From Streptomyces brevispora (lineage in GTDB: Bacteria > Actinomycetota > Actinomycetes > Streptomycetales > Streptomycetaceae), in contig NZ_VIWW01000002.1 in assembly GCF_007829885.1 (NCBI RefSeq), forward strand, positions 310,001 to 374,000: a stretch of 64,000 nt of DNA. Direction: 5' to 3'. Under the pieces are notes generated by a model. The model searched no databases and was not told the DNA's origin. It saw only the letters and a list, made by a program, of their open reading frames with translations. Of this stretch, positions 52,321 to 61,096 are shown piece by piece (positions within the stretch are counted from its first letter, which is position 1; each line of letters opens with the position of its first letter). The translations under genes were made by a program, and so were the position numbers.

Positions 52321-54051
52321 GTGACGACGACGAGCACAACAGGGACGGCGGAGGACGACGAGTCGTACGCCAACGAGCTTCCGGTACACAGCAAGGAGCC
52401 GGGAAACGTCGTCATCAAGTGGATGACCACCACGGACCACAAGACGATCGGCTCGCTGTACCTGGTCACCTCGTTCGCGTTCTTCCTCATCGGCGGTCTG
52501 CTCGCGCTCGTCATGCGCGCCGAGCTGGCCCGTCCGGGCACACAGATCGTCTCGAACGAGCAGTTCAACCAGGCGTTCACGATGCACGGCACGATCATGC
52601 TGCTGATGTTCGCGACCCCGCTGTTCGCCGGATTCACCAACTGGATCATGCCGCTGCAGATCGGCGCGCCCGACGTGGCGTTCCCCCGGCTGAACATGTT
52701 CGCGTACTGGCTGTACCTCTTCGGCTCGGTCATCGCAGTGGCCGGTTTCCTCACCCCGGACGGAGCGGCCGACTTCGGCTGGTTCGCCTACTCGCCGCTC
52801 ACCGACGCGGTCCACTCGCCGGGTATCGGCCCCGACATGTGGATCATGGGTCTGGCATTCTCCGGATTCGGCACGATCCTCGGGTCGGTCAACTTCATCA
52901 CCACGATCATCTGCATGCGCGCACCCGGCATGACGATGTTCCGCATGCCGATCTTCGTCTGGAACGTCCTGCTGACCGCTGTCCTGGTCCTGCTGGCCTT
53001 CCCGGTGCTCGCCGCGGCGCTCCTGGTGCTGGAGGCGGACCGCAAGTTCGGTGCGCATGTATTCGAAGCGGCCAACGGCGGCGCGCTGCTCTGGCAGCAC
53101 CTCTTCTGGTTCTTCGGTCATCCCGAGGTCTACATCATCGCGCTCCCGTTCTTCGGGATCGTCACCGAGATCATTCCGGTGTTCAGCCGGAAACCGGTCT
53201 TCGGCTACATCGGCCTGATCGGTGCGACGATCGCCATCGGGGGCCTGTCCGCGACCGTGTGGGCCCACCACATGTTCGTCACCGGCGCTGTGCTGCTGCC
53301 GTTCTTCTCGTTCATGTCATTCCTCATCGCGGTGCCGACGGGGGTGAAGTTCTTCAACTGGATCGGCACGATGTGGAAGGGCTCACTGTCCTTCGAGACA
53401 CCGATGCTCTGGTCCATCGGCTTCCTCGTCACGTTCCTCTTCGGCGGTCTGACCGGTGTGATCCTGGCGTCGCCGCCGATGGACTTCCAGGTCTCGGACT
53501 CGTACTTCGTCGTGGCGCACTTCCACTACGTGGTCTTCGGCACCGTGGTCTTCGCGATGTTCGCCGGATTCCACTTCTGGTGGCCGAAGTTCACCGGCAA
53601 GATGCTGGACGAGCGGCTCGGAAAGATCACGTTCTGGACGCTGTTCGTGGGCTTCCACGGCACGTTCCTGGTGCAGCACTGGCTGGGCGTCGAAGGCATG
53701 CCACGCCGTTACGCGGACTACCTCGCGGCGGACGGCTTCACCGCGCTGAACACGATCTCGACGATCTCCTCGTTCCTGCTCGGCCTGTCGATGCTGCCGT
53801 TCCTGTACAACGTCTGGAAGACGGCCAAGTACGGCGAGAAGATCGAGGTCGACGACCCGTGGGGCTACGGCCGCTCGCTGGAGTGGGCGACCTCCTGCCC
53901 GCCGCCGCGGCACAACTTCCTCACGCTGCCGCGGATCCGTTCCGAGTCCCCGGCGTTCGACCTGCACCACCCGTCGGTACGCGAGATCGACGAGGCCGCC
54001 AACCGCGCCGACCACTCGGTGACGGTGGCCCCGGGGGACAGGCAGGCGTGA
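52321..54051 (+). CDS. ctaD: Cytochrome c oxidase subunit I (orphan copy)
   Basis: A 576-residue heme-copper oxidase subunit I, type A. Heme and copper ligands are present: TMHGTIML (low-spin heme His), FGHPEVY (CuB His cross-linked to Tyr), WAHHMF (CuB His pair) and AHFHYVVFG (heme a3 and low-spin heme). Twelve helices are predicted. GTG 52321 follows GAAGGAG. No ctaC, ctaE, ctaF or qcr genes adjoin it, so it is an extra subunit I outside the main operon. It is followed by a small membrane protein and a type-II NADH dehydrogenase gene. Confidence 0.93.
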   Translation: MTTTSTTGTAEDDESYANELPVHSKEPGNVVIKWMTTTDHKTIGSLYLVTSFAFFLIGGLLALVMRAELARPGTQIVSNEQFNQAFTMHGTIMLLMFATPLFAGFTNWIMPLQIGAPDVAFPRLNMFAYWLYLFGSVIAVAGFLTPDGAADFGWFAYSPLTDAVHSPGIGPDMWIMGLAFSGFGTILGSVNFITTIICMRAPGMTMFRMPIFVWNVLLTAVLVLLAFPVLAAALLVLEADRKFGAHVFEAANGGALLWQHLFWFFGHPEVYIIALPFFGIVTEIIPVFSRKPVFGYIGLIGATIAIGGLSATVWAHHMFVTGAVLLPFFSFMSFLIAVPTGVKFFNWIGTMWKGSLSFETPMLWSIGFLVTFLFGGLTGVILASPPMDFQVSDSYFVVAHFHYVVFGTVVFAMFAGFHFWWPKFTGKMLDERLGKITFWTLFVGFHGTFLVQHWLGVEGMPRRYADYLAADGFTALNTISTISSFLLGLSMLPFLYNVWKTAKYGEKIEVDDPWGYGRSLEWATSCPPPRHNFLTLPRIRSESPAFDLHHPSVREIDEAANRADHSVTVAPGDRQA

Positions 54052-54428
54052 GCGGAGCGGCCGGCGGAGAGGAGGACCGGGTGGGCACCGACCCCGACAA
54101 CGACAGCGCCCGCGGGCTGGCCCAGATGGAGGGCTATCTGCTGTGGAACGCCGAGATCGAGGAGGCGCGACGGGACGCTCGTCGATTCACCGACGAGCTG
54201 CCCTGGCTCACCACCACCCAGCGCGAGGACGTGGAACGCGTCTACGCGGCAGACCGTGCCGAGGCCTCGCGGAGGATGCTCGTCCGCGTCTCCGCCCGTG
54301 CCACCGAACTGCGAGGCGAATACAGCCGGCGGTACCGTCGGCTCAGGGCGCGCTGTGTCACGGCCGTCGTGGTCTGCGTGAGCACGGCCGGCGGCGCCTG
54401 CACCGTGGTGACGTACCTGGCCAGGTGA
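54048..54428 (+). CDS. Small membrane protein associated with ctaD
   Basis: A 126-residue protein of unknown function. A charged helical N-terminus (MEGYLLWNAEIEEARRDARRFTDELPWLTTTQREDVERVYAADRAEA) is followed by one C-terminal membrane helix (VTAVVVCVSTAGGACTVVTYLA). GTG 54048 overlaps the ctaD stop. A second in-frame GTG at 54081 has the stronger ribosome binding site (GAGGAGG) and may be the true start. Coupling to ctaD suggests a link with the oxidase. Confidence 0.75.
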   Translation: MSGAAGGEEDRVGTDPDNDSARGLAQMEGYLLWNAEIEEARRDARRFTDELPWLTTTQREDVERVYAADRAEASRRMLVRVSARATELRGEYSRRYRRLRARCVTAVVVCVSTAGGACTVVTYLAR

Positions 54429-54557
54429 GCACCGGTCGTCCGTTCTGCCGCCCCAGCAGGCGAAGTCGCACCCGTCTCGTAAGGATGAGGGGGACGGGCG
54501 CGTGTGACAGGGCAGGCGAACGGACGACCGTGCAGACCCCGAGAAGGGACGAACACT

Positions 54558-55919
54558 GTGGCACGACCCAGGATTCTCGTTACCGGAGCCGGTTTCGCCG
54601 GGGTCGAGTGCGTACGCCGTCTGGAACGCCGGCTCCGTCCCGGTGAAGCGGACATCGCACTCGTGGCACCGTTCTCGTACCAGCTCTATCTGCCCTTGCT
54701 GCCTCAAGTGGCCTCGGGTGTCCTCACCCCGCAGTCGGTCGCGGTGTCCTTGCGCCGCAGCAGCCGGCACCGCACCCGGATCGTTCCCGGCGGGGCCATC
54801 GGAGTGGACCCCATGGCGAAGATCTGCGTCATCCGCAAGATCACCGACGAGGTGGTCAACGAGCCGTACGACTACATCGTGCTCAGCCCCGGCAGCATCA
54901 CCCGCACCTTCGACATCCCCGGGCTGCTCGATAACGCCCGGGGCATGAAGACCCTGGCCGAGGCCGCCTACGTACGCGATCACGTGATTGCCCAGCTCGA
55001 TCTCGCGGACGCCAGTCACGACGAGCAGGAGCGGGCCTCGCGGCTGCAGTTCGTGGTGGTCGGCGGCGGGTACGCGGGCACCGAAACCGCGGCCTGTCTG
55101 CAGCGGCTCACCACCAACGCGGTGCGCCACTACCCCCGGCTCGACCCGAAGCTGATCAAGTGGCATCTGATCGACATCGCCCCCAAGCTCATGCCGGAAC
55201 TGGGCGACAAGCTCGGGAAGAGCGCCCTGAAGGTGCTGCGCGATCGCGGGATCGAGGTGTCCCTGGGCGTTTCGATCGCCGAGGCCGCCCCCGACAAGGT
55301 GACCTTCACGGACGGCCGGGTGCTGCCCTGCCGCACGCTGATCTGGACGGCCGGCGTTGCCGCCAGCCCGCTGGTCGCCACCTTCGACGCGGAGACGGTA
55401 CGCGGCCGTCTTGCGGTGACCCCCGAACTGTCCCTGCCCGGCCACGACGGCATCTTCGCCGTCGGTGACGCGGCTGCCGTGCCCGACCTGGCCAAGGGCG
55501 ACGGCGCGGTCTGCCCGCCCACCGCGCAGCACGCCATGCGCCAGGGCCGCAGGCTCGCCGACAACCTCTTGGCCACCCTCCGCAACCAGCCCCTCAGGCC
55601 GTACGTCCACAAGGACCTCGGGCTCGTCGTGGACCTCGGTGGCAAGGATGCCGTCTCCAAGCCGCTCGGCATCGAGATGCACGGCGTCAGCGCACAGGCC
55701 GTCGCCCGCGGCTACCACTGGTCGGCGCTGCGCACCAACGTCGCCAAGGCGAGGGTCATGACGAACTGGCTGATCAACGCCGCCGCGGGCGACGACTTCG
55801 TCCGCACCGGATTCCAGTCCCGCAAGTCCGCAACGCTGCGCGACTTCGAGTACACGGACGGATACCTCACCCCTGAGCAGGTCCGCGAGCACACCGCCTC
55901 GCTGAGCACCCGGATGTGA
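54558..55919 (+). CDS. ndh: Type-II NADH dehydrogenase (NDH-2)
   Basis: A 453-residue FAD-dependent NADH:quinone oxidoreductase. The FAD motif is ILVTGAGFAGVECVRRLE. The NAD motif is FVVVGGGYAGTETAACLQ, and the second FAD segment is HDGIFAVGDAAAV. A C-terminal amphipathic region (GYHWSALRTNVAKARVMTNWLI) should anchor it to the inner membrane. It passes electrons from NADH to menaquinone without pumping protons. GTG 54558 is chosen for AAGGGA 8 bases upstream. Position after ctaD suggests an alternative respiratory branch. Confidence 0.88.
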   Translation: MARPRILVTGAGFAGVECVRRLERRLRPGEADIALVAPFSYQLYLPLLPQVASGVLTPQSVAVSLRRSSRHRTRIVPGGAIGVDPMAKICVIRKITDEVVNEPYDYIVLSPGSITRTFDIPGLLDNARGMKTLAEAAYVRDHVIAQLDLADASHDEQERASRLQFVVVGGGYAGTETAACLQRLTTNAVRHYPRLDPKLIKWHLIDIAPKLMPELGDKLGKSALKVLRDRGIEVSLGVSIAEAAPDKVTFTDGRVLPCRTLIWTAGVAASPLVATFDAETVRGRLAVTPELSLPGHDGIFAVGDAAAVPDLAKGDGAVCPPTAQHAMRQGRRLADNLLATLRNQPLRPYVHKDLGLVVDLGGKDAVSKPLGIEMHGVSAQAVARGYHWSALRTNVAKARVMTNWLINAAAGDDFVRTGFQSRKSATLRDFEYTDGYLTPEQVREHTASLSTRM

Positions 55920-55928
55920 CCCGCGGCT

Positions 55929-55956
55929 GTGGAGGGGCCCGGCCGGGCCCCTCCAC
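55929..55956 (+). terminator. Terminator after the NDH-2 gene
   Basis: GTGGAGGGGCCCGG followed immediately by its exact reverse complement: a 28-base perfect palindrome 10 bases after the stop. Confidence 0.8.
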
Positions 55957-55959
55957 GTC

Positions 55960-56307
55960 AGTTCGGCTGTGCCCCTGGTGGCCGACGGTGAGTCCGGGAT
56001 CCCGCTGCGCCGCCGGGTCCAGGACCCGGGCGACGGCCTTCAGCAGGTCCGCGTCCAGCCGCACACAGGCGGCCACGGCGTTCTCCGTCACCTGACCACC
56101 TCGTCCTCGATGACCCGCCACCGTGCCGAGTGCTGCGGCTGGTTGGCGATCAACGGCACCCGCGGTTCGCGGGCCGACGCGTGTCCGGCGCGGAGCCGGC
56201 CGGCCACTCCGAGACTCCGATGGAGAGCGCCTTGCCGGAGCGCACCACATCGGCGCACGCTTCCCGCTGATCGGCAGACCGCTGCGGCCGAGTCGGCGGA
56301 ATTCCAT
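55960..56307 (-). pseudogene. Aldo/keto reductase, multiply deleted
   Basis: Four pieces of one reductase appear in order on the minus strand in changing frames. They are the N-terminus MEFRRLGRSGLPIS (from ATG 56307); DVVRSGKALSIGVSEWPA; VPLIANQPQHSARWRVIEDEVV; and the C-terminal QVTENAVAACVRLDADLLKAVARVLDP. About two thirds of the roughly 330-residue protein is missing, including the catalytic Tyr/Lys region. No insertion-sequence ends are visible. Confidence 0.75.
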
Positions 56308-56365
56308 GTGCCTGCTCTCCCTCTGCTGGTACGTACCGTTGCAGGGCGGGACGTGTGACCGGCGA

Positions 56366-57508
56366 TCAGACGGCCGGAACCGTGTTGCGGATCAGCCGGA
56401 GGAAGGCGGCGTTGTCCGGGGTGTGCCGGATCCGGTCCAGCAGTGTTTCGAGCGAGGTCTGCGCGTCCCTCGAGTGCAGGGCGCGCCGCAGGCCGCGTAC
56501 GGCGGTCAGTTCGTCGGCCGGTACGAGGAGTTCGTCGCGGCGGGTACCGGAGCCCGCGATGTTCACGGCCGGGTGGATCCGCTTCTCGGCCAGGGTGCGG
56601 TCGAGCCGCAGTTCCATGTTGCCGGTCCCCTTCAGCTCCTCGAAGAAGTACTCGTCGGCGCGGGAGCCGGTGTCCACGAGAGCCGTGGCCAGAATGGTCA
56701 GGGAGCCGCCCTCCTCGGTGAGCCGCGCGGCCCCGAAGAGGCGCTTGGGCCCGAGCAGCGCCGCCGCGTCGACACCGCCGCTGAGGGTGCGGCCGCCGGC
56801 CGAGGCCGCGTTGTTGTGGGCGCGGCACAGCCGGGTGAGGGAGTCCAGCAGGATGACGACGTCCCGGCCCTGCTCGACCAGCCGCTTGGCACGTTCGAGC
56901 GCGAGTTCCGCGAGTGCGATGTGCTCCTTGGCGGGCCGGTCGAAGGTCGAGGCGTAGACCTCGCCACGCACCGAGCGCCGCATGTCGGTGACCTCCTCGG
57001 GGCGCTCGTCGAGCAGCACCACCATCAGGTGGCACTCGGGGTGGTTCTCGGCGACCGAGGCCGCGATCTGCTGGAGCAGGACCGTCTTGCCGGTTCTGGG
57101 CGGGGCCACGATGAGCCCGCGCTGTCCCCTGCCGATCGGGGCGACGAGGTCGACGATGCGCGTCGAGGGGCTGCCCGAGGGCGTTTCCAGGCGCAGCTGC
57201 TGCCGGGGGTGGAGCGGGGTGAGGTCACGGAAGTGAGGCCGGGCCCGAAGTGCTTGCGGGGGAAGGCCGTTGACGCGCTCGACGGTGCTCAGGGCGCGGG
57301 GCCGGTCGCAGGTTCCCTCGACCGCGTCGCCCTTGCGCAGGCCGTGCCGGCGGATGAGCGTGGCGGGGACCTGGACGTCGCGGGGTGTGGAGTGGCCGTC
57401 GGCGGGGCGCAGCGTGCCGTGCCCCTGGTGCGTGATGTCGAGGAGACCGGCCGCGGTTGTGGGTGCGGCGGGCCTGGTGGTGACGGGGTGTTCGAGTGTG
57501 GTGGTCAT
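56366..57508 (-). CDS. Short transcription termination factor Rho paralogue
   Basis: A 380-residue Rho-family RNA helicase. Residues about 30-90 keep a reduced RNA-binding (OB-like) domain (GLLDITHQGHGTLRP, DVQVPATLIRRHGLRKGDAVEG). The ATPase core has P-loop GLIVAPPRTGKTVLLQQIA, Walker B LMVVLLDERPEEVTDMRR, and the R/Q-loop region SLTRLCRAHNNAASAGGRTLSGG, ending AAFLRLIRNTV. The main Streptomyces Rho is much longer, with a large N-terminal insertion, so this is a second, minimal Rho. ATG 57508 follows AAAGGAC; upstream in-frame starts lie in leader sequence. Confidence 0.88.
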   Translation of the reverse strand: MTTTLEHPVTTRPAAPTTAAGLLDITHQGHGTLRPADGHSTPRDVQVPATLIRRHGLRKGDAVEGTCDRPRALSTVERVNGLPPQALRARPHFRDLTPLHPRQQLRLETPSGSPSTRIVDLVAPIGRGQRGLIVAPPRTGKTVLLQQIAASVAENHPECHLMVVLLDERPEEVTDMRRSVRGEVYASTFDRPAKEHIALAELALERAKRLVEQGRDVVILLDSLTRLCRAHNNAASAGGRTLSGGVDAAALLGPKRLFGAARLTEEGGSLTILATALVDTGSRADEYFFEELKGTGNMELRLDRTLAEKRIHPAVNIAGSGTRRDELLVPADELTAVRGLRRALHSRDAQTSLETLLDRIRHTPDNAAFLRLIRNTVPAV

Positions 57509-57883
57509 GCGGGGTGGTCCTTTCGCGGACATGCGAATGAAGGGGCCCGGCAGAAACGGGGGCGGAGATCTCACGCCCCGGACGGCGGGCAGGAAAGCCC
57601 GGTGGGAGAGCCCGTACCGGACTGAGGAAAGAATTACGGTGAAGCTGGATCGCCGCTCTGAACGAACGAGCGCATCAGCCTGATGAAAAATGATCCGGCA
57701 CCGGCGCCTGAATCTCTGGGCGTACACGAGTACCAATGGCAATGTACCACGACTGCTGGGGGTGGCCGCCGGATGCGCACGCGGATGTCGCGGTCGGGCG
57801 TGGCGCGCACAGCGGGGGACGTACTCACGCTTCGGGGTCAGTGCTCCGGAGCCCTTGGCCGGCTCCGGAGCACGGACGCGTGG
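57509..57883. other. Long upstream region of the Rho paralogue
   Basis: These 375 bases contain no gene that I can support. They hold an unusually AT-rich patch (TGATGAAAAATGATCC at about 57681-57696) and, at the far end, the meaB terminator. A long untranslated leader would fit Rho autoregulation. Confidence 0.45.
57841..57873 (-). terminator. Terminator after meaB
   Basis: GTGCTCCGGAGCC, 7-base loop, GGCTCCGGAGCAC: a 13-bp perfect stem 10 bases beyond the end of meaB. Confidence 0.8.
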
Positions 57884-58882
57884 TCAGGCCGTCGGCCCCG
57901 TCTCCCGGAACGTCTCCAGGATCTGCTCGGCGGCCAGCGTGGCCGGCAGGGTGCCTTCTCGTACCCGCAGTTCGAGTTCCGGTGCGAGCGCGCGCACCCC
58001 GGGGTGCGCGCGCAGACTGTCCAGCAGCTCGTCGCGCACCATCGTCCAGGTCCAGTCGACCTGCTGCTCGCGTCGTTTGGCCGCCAGCCGACCGGTCGAT
58101 CCGAGTAGCGTCCGGTGCTGTTCCAGCCGTTCCCACAGGCTGTCGAGGCCGCTCCCCTCGCGGGCGCTGCACGTCAGCACCGGTGGGGTCCAGGCCGTGT
58201 CCGCCGGGTGCATCAGCCGCAGTGCGCCCGCCAGTTCGCGCGCGGCGGCGCGGGCGTCGCGCTCGTGCGGCCCGTCGGCCTTGTTGACGGCGATGGCGTC
58301 GGCCAGCTCCAGCACGCCCTTCTTGATGCCCTGCAGCTGGTCGCCGGTGCGGGCCAGCGTCAGCAGCAGAAACGTGTCGACCATATTGGCGACCGCCGTC
58401 TCCGACTGGCCGACCCCGACCGTCTCCACCAGCACCACGCCGTACCCCGCCGCCTCCATCACCACGATGGACTCCCGGGTCGCCTTCGCCACCCCGCCCA
58501 GCGTGCCGGCCGTGGGGGAGGGGCGGACGAACGCCGCCGGGTCCACCGCGAGCCGCTCCATCCTGGTCTTGTCGCCCAGGATGGAGCCGCCGGTACGGCT
58601 GGAGGACGGATCGACGGCCAGCACCGCGACCCGGTGCCCGAGCCCGGTGAGCATCGTGCCGAGGGCGTCGATGAACGTGGACTTGCCGACCCCGGGCACA
58701 CCACTGATACCGATGCGGCGGGCGTTGCCGGAGTACGGCAGCAGCTCGCGCAGCAGCTGCTGGGCCGGCGCCCGGTGGTCGGGCCGGGTGGACTCGACGA
58801 GCGTGATGGCGCGCGCGATGTGCGCCCGCCTCCCGTCGAGTACCCCCTTCACATAACTGTCGAGATCGATCTTCGCAGCCAT
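57884..58882 (-). CDS. meaB: Methylmalonyl-CoA mutase-associated GTPase
   Basis: A 332-residue G3E-family GTPase. The P-loop is GVPGVGKSTF (about residues 61-70). LAVDPSSSRTGGSILGDKTRM is the switch/base-sensing segment, VVLVETVGVGQSE the G3 region and NKADG the guanine motif. It gates delivery of adenosylcobalamin to, and protects, methylmalonyl-CoA mutase. The gene starts 12 bases after mutB in the same operon. Confidence 0.93.
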   Translation of the reverse strand: MAAKIDLDSYVKGVLDGRRAHIARAITLVESTRPDHRAPAQQLLRELLPYSGNARRIGISGVPGVGKSTFIDALGTMLTGLGHRVAVLAVDPSSSRTGGSILGDKTRMERLAVDPAAFVRPSPTAGTLGGVAKATRESIVVMEAAGYGVVLVETVGVGQSETAVANMVDTFLLLTLARTGDQLQGIKKGVLELADAIAVNKADGPHERDARAAARELAGALRLMHPADTAWTPPVLTCSAREGSGLDSLWERLEQHRTLLGSTGRLAAKRREQQVDWTWTMVRDELLDSLRAHPGVRALAPELELRVREGTLPATLAAEQILETFRETGPTA

Positions 58883-58894
58883 GGGTTCAGCGGC

Positions 58895-61096
58895 TCACAG
58901 CTCGTGGCCGAGTGAGGCTCCGAGCCGCGTCACCAGGTCGTGGGCCGCGTCCGGGATCACCGTCCCGGGCGGGAACACGGCCGCCGCCCCCGCCTCGTGC
59001 AGCGCCTCGATGTCCTGCGGCGGAATCACCCCGCCCACCACGATCATGATGTCCTCACGGCCCTCGGCCGCTAGTTCCTCGCGAAGCGCCGGTACGAGGG
59101 TGAGGTGGCCGGCGGCCAGGGACGAGACGCCCACGATGTGCACGTCGGCCTCGACCGCCTGCCGGGCGACCTCGCCCGGCGTCTGGAACAGCGGGCCGAC
59201 ATCCACGTCGAAGCCCAGGTCGGCGAAGGCGGTCGCGATCACCTTCTGCCCGCGGTCGTGCCCGTCCTGGCCCATCTTGGCGACCAGGATGCGCGGGCGC
59301 CGCCCCTCCGCCTCCTCGAACGCGTCGACCAGCGCGCGGGTGCGGTCCACGGACGGCGACTCCCCTGCCTCGTTGCGGTACACACCGGAGATCGTACGGA
59401 TCTGACCCGAATGCCGGCCGTACACCTTCTCCAGCGCGTCCGAGATCTCACCCACGGTGGCCATCGCCCGCGCCGCGCCGACGGCCAGCGCCAGCAGATT
59501 CCCTTCGAGCCCGGGGCCCGGCTCCCGGCCCGCCGCGTCCGTCAGCGCGCGCAGCGCTTCCTGGCAGGCCTGCTCGTCGCGCTCCTCGCGCAGCCGCCGC
59601 AGCTTCTCGATCTGCTGGGTGCGCACCGAGGAGTTGTCGACCTTGAGGACGTCGATCTTCTCGTCGGTCTCGACCCGGTACTTGTTGACACCGATGACCG
59701 GCTGACGCCCGGAGTCGATGCGCGCCTGGGTGCGGGCGGCGGCCTCCTCGATGCGCAGTTTGGGGATTCCGGCGTCGATGGCCTTGGCCATGCCGCCCGC
59801 CGCCTCGACCTCCTCGATGTGCTGCCAGGCCCGCCGCGCCAGGTCGTACGTCAGCTTCTCCACGTACGCGCTGCCGCCCCACGGGTCGATGACCCGCCCG
59901 GTGCCGGACTCCTGCTGGAGCAGCAGCTGGGTGTTGCGGGCGATGCGCGCGGAGAAGTCCGTCGGCAGGGCGAGTGCCTCGTCGAGGGCGTTGGTGTGCA
60001 GCGACTGGGTGTGCCCCTGGGTCGCGGCCATCGCCTCCACACAGGTCCTGGTGACGTTGTTGAAGACGTCCTGCGCGGTGAGCGACCAGCCAGAGGTCTG
60101 CGAATGGGTGCGCAACGAAAGGGACTTGGGGTTCTTCGGCTCGAACTCCCGGACCAGTTTGGCCCACAGCAGCCGGGCCGCCCGCAGCTTCGCGATCTCC
60201 ATGAAGAAGTTCATGCCGATCGCCCAGAAGAACGACAGCCGCGGCGCGAACGCGTCCACATCGAGCCCGGTGTCCCGCCCGGCGCGCAGGTACTCCACCC
60301 CGTCGGCCAGCGTGTACGCCAGCTCCAGATCGGCCGTGGCCCCGGCCTCCTGGATGTGATAGCCGGAGATGGAGATCGAGTTGTAGCGCGGCATCCTCTG
60401 CGAGGTGAACGCGAAGATGTCGGAGATGATCCGCATCGAGGGCTTCGGCGGATAGATGTAGGTGTTGCGGACCATGAACTCCTTCAGAATGTCGTTCTGA
60501 ATGGTCCCGGCCAGCTTCTCGGGCGGCACGCCCTGTTCCTCGGCGGCCACGATGTACAGCGCGAGCACGGGGAGCACCGCGCCGTTCATCGTCATCGACA
60601 CCGACATCCTGTCCAGCGGGATGCCCTCGAACAGCTGACGCATGTCGTAGATCGAGTCGATCGCCACGCCCGCCATGCCGACGTCGCCGGTCACCCGCGG
60701 GTGGTCGCTGTCGTACCCCCGGTGGGTCGGCAGGTCGAAGGCGACGGAGAGCCCCTTCTGCCCGGCCGCGAGGTTGCGGCGGTAGAAGGCGTTGGACTCC
60801 TCGGCGGTGGAGAAACCGGCGTACTGCCGGATCGTCCAGGGCTGGTTGACGTACATCGTCGGGTAGGGGCCCCGCAGATACGGTGCGACACCCGGGTAGG
60901 TACCGAGGAAGTCGAGCCCCTCCAGGTCCTGGCCGGTGTACAGCGGCTTGACCGCGATGCCTTCCGGTGTCTCCCACCGGAGGTCGCCGTCGGAGGTCCC
61001 GGCGGACTCCTTCACCGCCGCACGCCACTGGTCCTCGGTCGCCTCGGCGCCGCCGCCCGGCCCGAGCTCGATGTCGGAGAAGTCGGGGATCCGCAT
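58895..61096 (-). CDS. mutB: Methylmalonyl-CoA mutase large (alpha) subunit
   Basis: A 733-residue catalytic subunit. The N-terminal TIM barrel includes TMYVNQPWTIRQYAGFSTAEESNAFYR and SISGYHIQEAGATADLELAYTLADG. The C-terminal B12 domain has the DxHxxG motif (KMGQDGHDRGQKVIATAF). It converts succinyl-CoA and methylmalonyl-CoA using adenosylcobalamin, supplying propionate-derived precursors. ATG 61096 overlaps the mutA stop (TAATG). Confidence 0.95.
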   Translation of the reverse strand: MRIPDFSDIELGPGGGAEATEDQWRAAVKESAGTSDGDLRWETPEGIAVKPLYTGQDLEGLDFLGTYPGVAPYLRGPYPTMYVNQPWTIRQYAGFSTAEESNAFYRRNLAAGQKGLSVAFDLPTHRGYDSDHPRVTGDVGMAGVAIDSIYDMRQLFEGIPLDRMSVSMTMNGAVLPVLALYIVAAEEQGVPPEKLAGTIQNDILKEFMVRNTYIYPPKPSMRIISDIFAFTSQRMPRYNSISISGYHIQEAGATADLELAYTLADGVEYLRAGRDTGLDVDAFAPRLSFFWAIGMNFFMEIAKLRAARLLWAKLVREFEPKNPKSLSLRTHSQTSGWSLTAQDVFNNVTRTCVEAMAATQGHTQSLHTNALDEALALPTDFSARIARNTQLLLQQESGTGRVIDPWGGSAYVEKLTYDLARRAWQHIEEVEAAGGMAKAIDAGIPKLRIEEAAARTQARIDSGRQPVIGVNKYRVETDEKIDVLKVDNSSVRTQQIEKLRRLREERDEQACQEALRALTDAAGREPGPGLEGNLLALAVGAARAMATVGEISDALEKVYGRHSGQIRTISGVYRNEAGESPSVDRTRALVDAFEEAEGRRPRILVAKMGQDGHDRGQKVIATAFADLGFDVDVGPLFQTPGEVARQAVEADVHIVGVSSLAAGHLTLVPALREELAAEGREDIMIVVGGVIPPQDIEALHEAGAAAVFPPGTVIPDAAHDLVTRLGASLGHEL

